The notes: generated from the sequence alone by a model not told the origin. A stretch of DNA of 64,000 bases from Pseudopyrenochaeta lycopersici (GCA_003313425.1 NHZP01000096.1:31822-95821); one strand, 5' to 3'. Numbered from the stretch's first letter, positions 12,076 to 23,280 are shown. Made by a program: numbers and translations.

Positions 12076-12368
12076 GACTAGAATACAGCACCACCATGAT
12101 AGTCCTCATCTCGCTGCAATGGGAGAACCTTGCCCTGCTTTCTGCGCTCTCTCTCTCATGGATGAGAGCGCCTCTCAGAAAGAATTATACAAAGTCGCAA
12201 GTGATACAGTAGCCTGCTATTCTTCTGTCTACTTGTCGCCCGCATTATCGTCGTCAGGACCTGTTGCGGCTTTACTCTCATCTAGATAGCTCCTTTTCAC
12301 CACGTAGTGACTACACCTCCATTTCTGTCTAACTGTTAACTTTCTTCTAGAATCAGGAAGCTTGAGAA

Positions 12369-13086
12369 TCATACCACTACAGACTGCCCATCAAAATACT
12401 CTCTCCACTTAGGCTTCTCAGCAAGCACAACAACAACATCCCAGGGCCAGTCATCAGACTCAAGCTCGACTACAGTTAGATAAGTGTCCAAGGTGGCCTT
12501 TTCCAGAGTGGCTTGGGACATTCCTTCCATCACTGTCGCGTTGTCGATCTTGAAGAGCCGAAACCGAAGAACATCTGGAGAACTAGCAATAGTTGGGGCG
12601 GTCTCCTTGATGTAGAAGTCCAGGACTTCTTCGTGCCTCTCGAGCGCGACCTGCCATTCCATAACAGCTACACTGTTAATAGTTGAGACATCTGTTAGAT
12701 CAATCAGCTGCCTCATCCAGGCTCGAGAAAGCCTTACCGCTACCATCCCAGTCCTCAGCTTGCCATCGCTTCAACTCGGTATAGCTTCGCACATCCCAGC
12801 GCGAGTCTTTCAACAGACTACCTCGCAATTCGTCCGGTGGATAAATTATCTTGTTGTAAACGTGACCATGGACGTTTGATATCACTTCCTGCATCTCATA
12901 TACTGTGCACAGTTTCCAAGGTGCATCCAATTTGCCGGCTTCATCGCCTTCCAAACCAGTGGGCGCGATTTCGCAGTGTAAAGCGTGCTTAGCATTGCGA
13001 GCGGTCATAAGTGGGATGTACTCATTTTCGTACCATCCGAGGGCAGCATCGTCGAGTCTCACCCAGACAAAGAGCACGCCGGACAT
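12369..13086 (-). CDS. EthD-like domain protein
   Basis: Two exons, 12738-13086 and 12369-12691, with a 46-bp intron joined in phase 1, give 223 residues. The start MSGVLFVWVRLDDAALGWYE and the YENEYIPLMTAR segment fit fungal EthD-like ferredoxin-fold proteins, small dimeric alpha-beta-barrel enzymes of uncertain chemistry. The C-terminal half (MEWQVALERHEEVLDFY) resembles a second such unit. The coding frame is intact. The hAT element at 13094-16148 sits directly upstream, and its 8-bp target site ends on the A of the start codon, so the native promoter is now 3 kb away. Expression may be lost or driven from the element, whose transposase runs the same way. Confidence 0.75.
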
Positions 13087-13093
13087 GGTCCTG

Positions 13094-16000
13094 CAGTGTT
13101 CGAAATGGATGGAGGAGGATCCTCCACCTCCATATCCATAAATCCATGGAGGTTTGGATGGATTGCCAAGCTCATTGGGTCCACCCATATGACACGCCCA
13201 ATGTTTACAATCTACATAATGAAAACCTTAAATAAACAGTGAATATCAAGTAAAGAGCTAAGGTCACATGAACTCGTTTGGTTAAGCTAGATATGATGGA
13301 TTTTGAATGGCTATCTAATTGCTAACCTGGCTGCTATTGTCGGAGTAGAGAGACTCTTTAAAGAGGACTATCTCATCGCGAGGATCCAGCTCTAGTTGAA
13401 ATGGGAGATCGTCACCGCTGTTATTAAAGATATTGGCCATCTGACTGCCACGAAGCTCCTGAGTGTGCTCTCCTATCTCTACCAACCCATTTCTCCCCCA
13501 GTTAGCGAGGCAAATAGAGGCTTCTACTGAGTCCTCTCTTAGGCGAGCTCTACGCGGGGAGATCATGTTGCCGGCCAAGCTGAAGATCCTCTCTGCCTCA
13601 CTGCTCATGGCCGGGATAGAGAGGATATCAATCGCCATCCGCGAGAGGCGCGGGTACTGAGCTTTGATGGAAGGCCTCATCCAGAATTCAAAGGGCGCTA
13701 AGGTAGAGTTGTGCTCGAGGCGATCAGCAAGATAGCTATCGAGCTCACTCTCAATCATAGGTGCAAGGGAGATCTTTCGAGTCTCCTCAAGAGCTTCATC
13801 AATTTGACGAAACTTTGGTTTCTTGCGTCGTCGTCGGTTGCCGGATATCTCTGAGAGAGCCTCCTGGGATGAGATTAATGGCCCAGAGATTAGTAGTTCC
13901 TCATACTCCTTTTGGTATAGCTCTTTGACGAGAGCAACACCGCTCTGAGCGTCTTCAAGGCCCCATTCTCGCTCCAAATATTGCCGCTTAAGGCGAGGAT
14001 TAAGGAGGATCGCCGCTGTGTAGGCGGGCGTGCGGTCGGTGATTCTATAGTAGTAACTTGCTTTCTGCCAAGCCTGCTCAATTGCCACCCAGACTGGCTG
14101 ATCAGGGGGATATTCAGCGTAATGGAGCTTCAGTTTCTCGAGATTCTCAAGGAGGATCTTCAGGACAGGTACAACGTCTGCGAATCCACTTGCAGAGGCC
14201 TCGTTTGGCCTACTTTCAAGCTTCTTAGTTCCGTCTTTAAAGGGCTCGAGTAGCTCTGCAATCTCTGCAATAATCGCCCAGTCGTCAGGCTTCATACGAT
14301 TCTGGAGAATGATCCTCGTCACTGAGTCCTCAGGCCGCTCAGAGAGGGGTTTTTCGACCCGCTCTTTTACCAGATATTTAAGACGGAGTGTCTCAAGGTC
14401 TAGGAAGTGCTCAATTGCTCTACGGAGCCTTAGGGCGCGTACTATCATGTCGTAGGTTGAATTCCATCGAGTCGAGTTATTCATAATAAGGCTAAGAATC
14501 TGGGGATCGCCAGAAGCATTTGGGTGACTCTCTTCCCATATAGTCTTTTGGGCGTTATTGAACCGTTGAAGTCGTCCTGGAGACCTTCGAATCCATCGAA
14601 CAATAGTCGCGAGATGGCCAATTGGGCCCTTCTTTCGCCATGCGGTAACCTCATATTTTAGGTTATTAATATTAGCGACAACGTTCTCAAACATCTCGTA
14701 GTCTGCTCCCCAGAGGACCTCTTTGGCGACAATATTAATTATATGGCCAGAACAACGGAGGCGGCGCCAGCGAGGATTCAAGCAGAGCTCCTTGCAAATA
14801 AGCTCTACTGCCTTATCGTTATTTGTGGCGTTATCTAGTACAAAGTAACCAATCCTCTCTTGAATCCCGTAGTCGTTGATAACTCTTAGAACGTCAGTGC
14901 AGAGCTCTTTTCCACCATGAGTATCAGCTAACTCTGTAAGAGCTAAAAGAGCTGATTGGCACTTGCCATCTTTGTCAACCCAGTGAGCGACAACACCATT
15001 AAGAGCCTTTATCCTTCGGGAAGTCCAGACGTCAAAGGACAGGTGGATTTGGCTGCAAGAGCTTGTAAGAAGCTTCCTAATATCCGCCTTATGCTGCTTA
15101 AACTCTTGCATAACCCACCTCTGGACTGTGCGATCAGTTGGCAATCTTGATCGATTCGAAAAGGGCGTTAGGCGAGAGAGTAGTGTTCGAAAATAGGGGC
15201 TCTGAAGCTTATAGAAGGGGATGTTGTCGAAAACCACCCATCTTAGGAGGTCCTTGTTAGAGATATCTTGATTAAATAACTGGGTGAGCTCGTTCAGGAT
15301 CCGGCGCTGCACAGGGTCGTTTCTATCTAGCCTATCTAGGAGAGTTTCGTCGTCAAATTGGGCGTCGTGAGGAAGGTCTTTCTCTATCTCGAAGGTCGTA
15401 TGATGGAGGTTTCTAAAGTGATCTCGGGCACTGCAGCGGCCTTTGGTGATATTAAGCTTGCAGGTTGACCTCCGGCCAATCGTATAACACGTATGGCATA
15501 AGAAATAGGTTAGAATAGCCCTCCGGCCATTGCCTTGATCCACTCGAGCCTCGAGAGGCACTCCGTACTTCCACCACCATGCGCGAGTCTTGATAGCCTT
15601 TGATGGCAGAGTGAGGCCGTCAAGCGCCGGATCATCAAAATCCACCCAGGAGTAGTCGAAAGGCGATTGAAAAACAGGTCTACTATCCTTATTGGTGCGC
15701 TGCAGCCTAGTAGGGACCAGAACGTTCTCAGACTCCAGCTCTGTGAGTGACTCTTCATCCGAGGTCAAGTCAGCTCCATCAGATGGTGGTTGTGCAGAGG
15801 GCGAAGGGGCGTCAAGGGATGATCGAGTTCGCTTTCTCGACTGGCTAGCAGCCTGATAAGACGATTGCGACCCCTCTGGCGGCATTTGGTTAGGTACTGG
15901 GCGAAATAGAGGTCAGTGAGTGAGGGAATGGAGAGAATCGCTGATGAGATGGATGAGACAACGTAAGAATCACCGCTGAGCACAGGCCAACTATCCACTT

Positions 16001-16148
16001 CACTGCGGCGACTATAGCTTCAGTATTCCCAAAAAGGATAGCTGAAACGTCTCTCATACGCCAAGAGGTCCTTCCAAACCTCCATGGCTCTCTGGAAATG
16101 GATGGAGGTCCATGGAGGTGGATTTACCTCCATCCGTTTCGAACACTG
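13094..16148 (-). mobile_element. complete hAT transposon, family 1, with 8-bp target duplication
   Basis: A 3055-bp element. It begins cagtgttcgaaatggatgg and ends with the inverse of cagtgttcgaaacggatgg. The 8-bp target duplication tggtcctg lies at 13086-13093 and 16149-16156. Subterminal repeats of the type ccatggaggtttgg occur near both ends. It carries one uninterrupted transposase, so it may be autonomous and its insertion recent. Confidence 0.95.
13315..15885 (-). CDS. hAT-family transposase (intact)
   Basis: A single 856-residue frame. The N-terminus is Ser/Pro-rich, followed by a BED-like zinc-finger region (FLCHTCYTIGRRSTCK, then RDHFRNLHH). The hAT catalytic core contains SFDVWTSRRIKALNG and FVLDNATNNDKA, then a helical insertion domain. 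The C-terminal dimerisation domain is clear (SRMAIDILSIPAMSSEAERI, then PRRARLREDSV). The length is normal for fungal hAT transposases and there are no stops. It differs from the transposase at 23647-26149, so two hAT families are present. Confidence 0.92.
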   Translation of the reverse strand: MPPEGSQSSYQAASQSRKRTRSSLDAPSPSAQPPSDGADLTSDEESLTELESENVLVPTRLQRTNKDSRPVFQSPFDYSWVDFDDPALDGLTLPSKAIKTRAWWWKYGVPLEARVDQGNGRRAILTYFLCHTCYTIGRRSTCKLNITKGRCSARDHFRNLHHTTFEIEKDLPHDAQFDDETLLDRLDRNDPVQRRILNELTQLFNQDISNKDLLRWVVFDNIPFYKLQSPYFRTLLSRLTPFSNRSRLPTDRTVQRWVMQEFKQHKADIRKLLTSSCSQIHLSFDVWTSRRIKALNGVVAHWVDKDGKCQSALLALTELADTHGGKELCTDVLRVINDYGIQERIGYFVLDNATNNDKAVELICKELCLNPRWRRLRCSGHIINIVAKEVLWGADYEMFENVVANINNLKYEVTAWRKKGPIGHLATIVRWIRRSPGRLQRFNNAQKTIWEESHPNASGDPQILSLIMNNSTRWNSTYDMIVRALRLRRAIEHFLDLETLRLKYLVKERVEKPLSERPEDSVTRIILQNRMKPDDWAIIAEIAELLEPFKDGTKKLESRPNEASASGFADVVPVLKILLENLEKLKLHYAEYPPDQPVWVAIEQAWQKASYYYRITDRTPAYTAAILLNPRLKRQYLEREWGLEDAQSGVALVKELYQKEYEELLISGPLISSQEALSEISGNRRRRKKPKFRQIDEALEETRKISLAPMIESELDSYLADRLEHNSTLAPFEFWMRPSIKAQYPRLSRMAIDILSIPAMSSEAERIFSLAGNMISPRRARLREDSVEASICLANWGRNGLVEIGEHTQELRGSQMANIFNNSGDDLPFQLELDPRDEIVLFKESLYSDNSSQVSN

Positions 16149-16318
16149 TGGTCCTGTTCAGATTGAGCTGGAGTGGGTTCATCAATCGCATCTAATAGTT
16201 GGAGATAGATTGTAAATTGAAGCGGGTCGGGCCGTGGATGAGACAGGTCACAAAAGGATCAATGCATGTGTCTCGTCCACTAACAATATCCTACCTGGGC
16301 ATATGGTTATAAATGGTA

Positions 16319-16442
16319 ACTGGTTCAGCAGCCGTTAGCGCGCCAAACTCATTCCTAACCAATCAGAGGAGATGCTGTTACTAATGATCCCCGTCAGACC
16401 GGCTGAAAAGAGCTTTGGTAAGTTAACAGCTGCTGAACCAGT
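16319..16442. mobile_element. 124-bp MITE with TA target duplication
   Basis: Inverted ends actggttcagcagc / gctgctgaaccagt bounded by TA at 16317-16318 and 16443-16444. The inverted similarity continues about 15 bp inward, imperfectly. No coding capacity; the TA duplication suggests a Tc1/pogo-type source. Confidence 0.75.
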
Positions 16443-17380
16443 TATCCAAATAACCATTTATCACCACATGCCCACTGTCGTCTCCACCAACCCGTGGAGA
16501 AGGACTGGTCGCCCTTCAACACACCCGACAAGGTCTGAGGAGATTCGCGGCAGAGCTCTCATGCTGTGTTGTTATGGGTGAAGCGAGTAGGTTGTCGATT
16601 GAACGAGGTCCGACTCAGGGAGCTGGACTGGTTATATATAGTTCCCAGTCCCCTGTTCACGTGACCGGCTTCCAACACTCCCCCTCGGCACCTCAATCGA
16701 ATTTTATAGGTTATGAACACTGTAGTGTAAAGCCGCAAGCGACAGAGACAGCTGAACGCCAGAAAAGATGATATTTGTATTTAAAAAGATATGTTCGGAC
16801 AAGTTCAGCTAATGCGACTGCATTTGCTCGTGTCTAGTTTACGTTAATAAGCGAGACATGCAACTGCATTACCTATGTAAATATACCTGACCTAACGCAT
16901 CTAGTTTCGCCATAGAAGTTACACCCTTTGACATGCTCTTGCAAAGGCTAAGAGCCTCTAGCCAGTGGAGATACTTCTTCCTCAGAAACACATCAACAGC
17001 GCCTCTGTCTTGCAGACCAGCGGCGTAGCTTGCCAAGGTCTTGGAAGCTGAGTCGTAGAGGTGATCAATCCAGTAGATACACGAGTAGCGCGACGCTGCT
17101 AGCGAACCTGCATTTCGTTACATGATCCATTCATCATAATCTTTTGCATGTGATAGGCGATGAACTATCTTTGTTTTCTGCTTCAGCCGCGCGTATGGCT
17201 GGCAGACAGGGAACCAATTGGCCAGCCACGATGCCACAATGGGAGACCTCACATGTGATCCTTGCACTACAGTAATATGTCTTCAAGCACCTCGGGAGAA
17301 ACCGAACGTGCACATTCCTATCAACCATTCTGGGTCATTCTTCTGACTATCGCAGGACACTTGATCTCATTTCCGTTACC
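16443..17380. other. gene-poor stretch with one old dispersed repeat
   Basis: No gene recognised. The segment 17146-17281 resembles 58877-59009 in the same orientation (see the repeat entry). Confidence 0.35.
17146..17281. repeat. diverged dispersed repeat, copy 1
   Basis: Shares blocks with 58877-59009, for example caattggccagccac and gtgataggc/gtgataggt in matching order and spacing. In both, the minus strand can be read as a similar peptide (VAGQL, a few residues, then AENK or VENK), so it may be remains of a coding sequence of unknown kind. Confidence 0.5.
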
Positions 17381-17385
17381 TGAGC

Positions 17386-17814
17386 GTGGACATCCATACT
17401 CCATTGAAAATTTCGGAAAGCCTTCCCAAAGCGTTAACTCCACAAGCCGCAGATTTTCGTAAAGCAGTTGATAGTTCATTCCCCTTCCTAGAATATGCTA
17501 TAAGTAATGTGCTTTATCATGCCAATGCGGCAGAAGGAGGCGGCGTATCCCAGGCACGGTTTCTCGAGAGCTTCCCGCTCCCTCAATGGGTTCGACTTGG
17601 CAACCTATTTGAGAAGCGTGAAATACGCAGGCACTCGCAAGATGTGAGCCTTTAATATGTACTCGGAGAGCACAATATGCGAAACCTTATCGGAGCACTT
17701 CCTCATCCTGTTTCTTGTCTAGAATTCGAAAACGAGCGTTATGGATGTCCTGTTTTTTGCTGCCATGGCGACTGGGAGCATCACGTGACCCGACATCCAA
17801 CTAGGGGTGTGTCA
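17386..17814 (+). pseudogene. NACHT/ankyrin (NLR-like) protein fragment
   Basis: The frame holds FPFLEYAISNVLYHANAAEG and LFEKREIRRHS, a conserved stretch between the NACHT and ankyrin parts of fungal NLR-like proteins. TAA at 17653-17655 interrupts it. The same frame then continues YVLGEHNMRNLI and NERYGCPVF before a final stop. Neither the ATPase domain upstream nor ankyrin repeats downstream remain. Confidence 0.65.
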
Positions 17815-18003
17815 TAAACTAACAGAAACCTGCCGGGCCGAGAAATATCTGGTTAGACCGGACCATTCTGATCACTGGATTAATCTATTATCGGAACTTT
17901 ATTCTGCTCGAACGGCCGGTTCTGTTGTGAGTTCGACTGTAGTGGTGGATACATTAGTAGGGCTTCTCCCTATATCACGATTGTTAGCGAGTCTATATGC
18001 AGT

Positions 18004-19401
18004 TTAACTATGTCTCTGCAACTTACTATTTAGATCGCCTTCCAAGATTATATCTTGGGAGTCTTTATCTGCATCCCTTGAAGGACGGTGTTGTGTATGA
18101 GTAGAACGTATGGTGTATCTCTTTGTTCTAATTGAAGTACCGTAACTACTTCTAATGATGTTGGGCATGTGTTTCCGGAGAAAGGGTTTTCCGGCTGGGA
18201 GGCAGGCGCAAACGACAGCCATGTGCACCTCAACCGTCCTAAAAGCCAAGCATCAGAAAAGATTACTACTATCGGGAGGCAGAAGTTAAAGCCGCATTGC
18301 ACTTACCCCCACATGCACGTTGAAACAGCTTGCCAGGTAATATCTGTTGTGTCGACCCAATCCAATGTGCGCTTTAATCTTATAACACTAGTAACCAAAA
18401 CCCTAATTCGCGTATTAGTGGTTCCTACTACCATACCCTGCAGATGATCATAAAACATACAATCCTCCTGTCATTAACACCATCATAACACCAATCTTTT
18501 GCCTCTTAGGCAGTCGAAGATTTCGTAAAATTATAACTGGCAGGATAAGCATTACAACATCTGTAGTAGAGTTCATAACGCCACTAAATACTGCGATCGT
18601 TAACCAGTTAATGCATGAACCACCAAGAATTGTGTGATCCCAGTATTTTTCAAGTGGCCGACAGGCGTATACCCATTCAAATGATGCGACCAGGCTGTAT
18701 ATAATCACAATTACCATAGTGATGTAGATAACGACCTGGAGGCATCCCCACAGTGTAAATCGAATAAAGAGTGTGAGGAGGGAGAGCTTTGTGAGCATAA
18801 TTGAGATGCCGTAAAACATTCCACTCATAGCCCCAAGCTTCAAAATGCGTTAGTCAGTCTACTCTTTAAGTGAAGAGAGAAGATAGCAGGGGAACTTTGC
18901 TTACTTTCATAAAAGTGGGACTAAAAATGAAAACTGGGACATCCCATAGGTGTCGTCCGAGTCCATAATGCGTGCCTGGAAATATTTAGTCAATTCCCAG
19001 TGTCAGTGGGAATATATAAGCTGCCTACTGAGAGAGCCAAGTACTGAATACACCAAAGCGAGAAACTAAATTTAGGTTACTTGTTTAGCAAAACATCCCT
19101 GTAAATAAATCGAAGTGAGCCTAACCCATGCGGCAGTTAATAAATCCACAAACATTAGCTAAGGTCTTTAATAAGAAGGGTAGTGTAGCTTACAATCGTC
19201 TACCCTTATGTGGCGTGTGATAAAGTGGGCAGTGTAAAACCGTAACCCCGTGAACAGAGTTGAGGTAATCGCAACCACGATATGGGTAGTGAGAATAACG
19301 TACGCTCTAGATGGCGGACTGGTAAAGTTAGGCGTAATACCTGGAGGAGGAGCTATCACACCAACGGCTTCGTCTCGCTTTGAAAGAATTGTAGAATACA
19401 T
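18004..19401 (-). pseudogene. PTH11-like rhodopsin-domain membrane protein, probably frameshifted
   Basis: Multi-pass membrane protein of the fungal rhodopsin-domain family (PF20684, PTH11-type). Pieces in order: exon 1 from 19401 (GVIAPPPGITPNFTSPPSRA, a membrane helix, ending RVDD at 19194). A poorly resolved second exon follows. The third contains HYGLGRHLWDVPVFIFSPTF and ends at 18905. The fourth is 18450-18838, with four hydrophobic helices and YACRPLEKYW. The next holds TRIRVLVTSVIRLKRTLDWV. The last, 18004-18249, has VCACLPAGKPFLRK. Donor and acceptor sites support most junctions. Near 18455 the frame must slip by one base (GGLYVL then stop, versus the continuing frame), and exon 2 is unclear, so the gene looks recently damaged. 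Confidence 0.65.
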
Positions 19402-20039
19402 CAAGCAACAGGTTTAGTGTAGGAGCGGATTAGTTGGTCTTAGGAAATAATATGAGTTGCGTGAAGGAGCAAATGCTGCTAGAACAGTATGCTTCGGAGT
19501 CTGAGAGTAGTTGAGACTCAGCTAGGGTATGGATTTGAACGCGTTCCCCCTAAATGAGCTGACGGTTAGATGTCCTTGGCATTCCTGGTGGATGACTGTG
19601 TTGGAAAAAATGCTTTGGCTGTATTGAGTGCCTTATATAAACCTGTGTATTTTTTTCGGAAGCTTCACGCTAATTGTAAGCACGGTCCATCGGCCGTGCG
19701 AAGCTCAGCCCACTCATGGGTAGAGGCTGTACTCTGACTCAAGCTAGCATTCAGAGTTAGCCAATGGGATCCTGACCCAAGAAGCGCGGTTCCAGGATCG
19801 CCGATGAGGCACTACATTTGGCTGTTAATCCACCTGGGAGACTTCCTCAAATTCCGGTGTCTCATGTTGCAGAAGTATTCGAAAGGAGACAATAATAGAC
19901 CTTAGAACTACTAATATTAAAACCCTATAAGACGATTCTGAGCTTCCTTACGCGGAGCCCTTAACACTAAAAAGCGCAAGGCTAGGCTAATTGTCTGTAC
20001 TGACCTATAGGAAGAAAGTTAGGATCTACAGCGGGATAA
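19402..20039. other. no gene recognised
   Basis: AT-rich upstream region of the PTH11-like gene. No motif or repeat identified. Confidence 0.35.
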
Positions 20040-20665
20040 GCTAGCAAGGAATGCTCATGGGCAGAGAATCTTCTATTGTAAGAAGTGTAACTTCAAGCAG
20101 TCTGCCCACAATCGAATTCGTGAACACCTACTCTCACACGATACCCGCAAAGCTGCGCTGCCATCGGAGAAGAAGGCTGCAGTTGAAGGCCCCATTGAAG
20201 GCCTCTTTAGGAAGCAAAGGGCACGTGAAGAAGGTCGTAATATAGAGCAAGAGAAGCATCTGAAGGCCACTATCGACAAGGAAGCCTATAACGAGGCTCT
20301 CATCCAGCTCATCGCGCGTCGAGGTCTCCCTCTCTCCATCCCTGACTGGGCAGAGATCTACACCCTTATCTACTCTATCAACTATATGGCCGTCGATATT
20401 GTCATGCAAAGCCGATCTCTAGTACCCTAACAACTTGACGATTCCTTCCGCCTCTACTAGTCGGCAATTATGAAGAGGCTATAAGCTTCTCTCTCGCTTA
20501 TACACTTCACAGTCAACCTCTGGAGTGCGCTAAATTATAAGAGCCTACGAGCAATAGTTGCTGACTTCGTAGACGCAGTCACTCGCAAGGTCTAAAAGGC
20601 ACTACTTTTGCTTAGAGAGCTGCCTGGCACTCACAGTAGAGAGGCTTCAACGCTCATTAGGGTCC
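20040..20665 (+). pseudogene. hAT transposase relic
   Basis: The N-terminal part is readable: a BED-like finger (FYCKKCNFKQSAHNRIREHL) followed by ALIQLIARRGLPLSIPDW, the usual hAT linker. After stops and shifts, a later segment reads FTVNLWSALNYKSLRAIVAD and then LLLRELPGTHS, matching the start of the hAT catalytic core. At least one in-frame stop lies between the latter two. Only the first third of a transposase remains, and it differs from both intact hAT elements here. Confidence 0.7.
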
Positions 20666-21576
20666 ATTGCAAATACGAGACTACAGTGATTGGAGTGACG
20701 GAAGCTAGATTAATGCACCTGTGAGACGATGCGCTAACAGGCCGGTGTTGTGCATGCATTTCCGACTCTTTGGTAACCAACAGGATTCTTGCGGACCCAA
20801 ATTTTGGTCATTACAAGGTGCGCAACGCGGTCTCAGCTAACTTACGAGCCGGCAAGCCGCGAATAGAGCGGAGCTCTATCCCGATAATAAATCGGCTTAA
20901 TTGCACTGGCAACTCAAATTCCTATCTTCAGTTTCAACATTGTCACGATTCGTGAACAGTTATCCCTCAACTGCGCTTTGCTCTATATGATGGTTTGGCA
21001 TTAACATACTCGCTCATTCGCCAAATGAAAATTTTTATAGAGCGTAGTCAGCTTTTCCTTAGGGCTGTCATTTGCGTAGCTATTCTGCGATGTTTTCAGA
21101 AGGGCTTGGCATGACGCAAAAGCAAAGATATGCTTGATTGGGGCGCAAGCAGAAGTCGCCACAGAGAAGTTAATCGATGGACAAAACCTCGCACGTTCTA
21201 GGTGGCGTCTCAGCACGCTAATGCATCAGAATGCCTGCTCCTGAAAGGGACCACATGTGTGGGCGTTGAAACGTCTGTGCATTTTTTGATCGAGATTCAC
21301 AGATAAGACCAGAATATTTACTTTTGCTAGAAAGCGTTGTGGCCTGCCAGCGAGGGTGTGGAGAGAGCTATGGTCGGCCCCTGGGCGGCGAGACCACGGG
21401 GATGATTGCTTCCCGCGGACACCGGATGTATCAAATAGCAGCACGCGTAGAATCGCCTCTGCCGTTGCTGATTTGTCTCCATAGGGTGAATGACCGTTAC
21501 TTCCTTGAATCATCGGCTGAATAGTCTATAGTAATCTGGTTTCGGAGCTTGAGCGGCAAAAGACCTGCTAGAGCGC
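20666..21576. other. no gene recognised
   Basis: Short frames without family features. Confidence 0.35.
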
Positions 21577-21761
21577 AAGTAATTTTGCTATAGAAAGGAA
21601 CTCTTAAAAGAGAGCGCCAACAGGGAAAAACCCCTATCATCTATTGGTCACCAAGCGTCCTAGCGATGCAAATTACTCTCTCTCCCTCTCTCTCTCTGAC
21701 GCGATTGACGATGAAGAATGTAACATAGCCATGATTCTACCCCCACACTGATGCTTGTGCT
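21577..21761. repeat. inverted dispersed repeat, copy 1 (pair of 52401-52597)
   Basis: About 185 bp that returns in reverse complement at 52401-52597 with few differences. The main difference is the length of the internal CT/GA microsatellite (longer in the second copy). No coding potential. An ankyrin fragment starts at its right edge. Confidence 0.85.
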
Positions 21762-22041
21762 TGGCACATGTTTTCCCAATACTCCTCAACAATTTATGTA
21801 CGGAGACTGGGCTGTGCAAGGAGACCATGCAAGCATCGTGCAATTATTCCTAAAGCAGCCATCAATCGACATCAACAAAGTCGACAAAGGCGGACGCTCA
21901 GTCCTATCCTGGGAGGCGGGGGAAGGCACCCTAAGCACTTTGAAGGTCCTACTTCGACACCCCTCCGTTGACTTCAATCTCAAAGATACCAAAGGACGCT
22001 CTCCACTGTTATGGGCTGCAAAAGAGGGGGAACGGAGATAA
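21751..22041 (+). pseudogene. ankyrin-repeat fragment
   Basis: About 80 residues forming two ankyrin units (HASIVQLFLKQPSIDINKVD, then LKVLLRHPSVDFNLKDTKGR SPLLWAAKEG). It begins at the edge of a dispersed repeat and stops after the second unit. It is probably a piece of an NLR/ankyrin protein of the kind also left at 17386 and 22540. Confidence 0.65.
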
Positions 22042-22289
22042 AGGGCGAGGGCGGCTAGATCAGCGTAGTTGAAGAGAACCTTAGAATGGTACACATTAAC
22101 AACGCGACAGCTTTCGCGTGGAGTCTATCGCTGAGAACAGTCCCTCGTTGATGTCTCTCTGTTTACAGCTATTCCCATTTCCCTGGGGCTATTCATCACC
22201 TTTTCCTCGGAACGCCGAACTTCGCCTTTTGAAACGTGTCCAGACATCCTTCCTCTGCGCATGCAATTCCTCTCACTCTTTATCCAAAT

Positions 22290-22370
22290 TTTGAAGCTGC
22301 ATCTGGAGTAATTCGCGTCGCCGGTCGATATCATTCATACGCTTCGTGAGGTCCTGATCTTTGGAAGAGT
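22290..22370 (-). pseudogene. coiled-coil fragment, possibly NLR-derived
   Basis: A minus-strand frame reads QDLTKRMNDIDRRRELLQ then MQLQNLDKE and a stop. This resembles the linker helix often seen near NACHT domains. Too short for a firm assignment. Confidence 0.3.
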
Positions 22371-22539
22371 CTGGTCAAAAAAGATACAGATTTAGAGATG
22401 GAACGGTCGGTTTAGCATGTGGCAATTCAGATGCGGTACACATGCAACTGGTCCCCAGCAATCAATTCACGGTTATGACCAGTAACTTCTTAGCCGCTTT
22501 AAGGGTATCCGACCCTCGCTGCGACCTTACAATCTATGG

Positions 22540-22693
22540 CGATTTCATGAAGGATGCGCGAGTCGGCAGCCTGACAAAAGGAGTAGGATAAAAGCTCCGC
22601 CTTAGTTATTGTCTTCTGTAGTTCATTGATCATGCCGCAGAGCAGCATCGTCTTGCCTTTCCCTGGATCACCCTTGATCCACAGTAGCCGGTT
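22540..22693 (-). pseudogene. NACHT P-loop fragment
   Basis: Reads LLWIKGDPGKGKTMLLCGMI and continues LLSYSFCQAADSRI. This is the Walker A region and following strand of fungal NACHT NTPases. Nothing upstream or downstream belongs to it. It abuts a PTH11-like N-terminal fragment at about 22695. Confidence 0.75.
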
Positions 22694-22694
22694 C

Positions 22695-22817
22695 TACGAC
22701 CAGTGCTCTTCTCGTACTCCGAGTGTACAGTCTCAAGCCCATTGCTGTATATCCAGGAATGGCAAGGACAAGAATACAGATGAGCAGGCCGGGTGAATCC
22801 TGATAGAAACCGGCCAT
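22695..22817 (-). pseudogene. PTH11-like N-terminal exon fragment
   Basis: Starts MAGFYQDSPG, then a hydrophobic helix (LLICILVLAIPGYTAMG) and LRLYTRSTRRAL, matching the first helix of the fungal rhodopsin domain. It then runs directly into a NACHT fragment in another frame, so two broken genes are joined here. Confidence 0.6.
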
Positions 22818-23280
22818 GTTAGCTAACAAGCATCTGTAAAACCCGAAATATGGAAACCACAGTGAACAGGCCGATACTTGTATGGTCAGTCTCTTGCGCG
22901 GCATCCTCGGCATGGACACGAATCTAAGGTGGAGTGATATAAGCCAGGGGCAACAATCTAACCGCAAAGGCGTTCCTTCCTTGGCATAATTGACAGATCC
23001 CCGGCGATCACCGTGGAAGTCTATTGCGCCTGCCGTGATTGAGCATGAGCGTTTCTCTCCTTCGCGACAATGGGAACTGAAACCAAGCCCGCCATTCGGA
23101 CCCGTGTGGCGTGATCTAAACTTATTCTTAAGGCGGTAAAGCATCCAACCAAGGATACCCTGTCATACTGGCAATCTCTCTTTGAAGCCGACGGCGATGA
23201 CCGAGCTTACAGCCAAGACGTTCCAACTCTTCATCGTTAGGCCTCGCTAGGCTATCCCAAGTCGTATAACCATTCTGTTG

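Noticed and set aside
19500..19570. Possible tRNA-like end (ggatttgaacgcg) on the plus strand
   Set aside because: No matching acceptor stem, D-arm or anticodon arm could be drawn.
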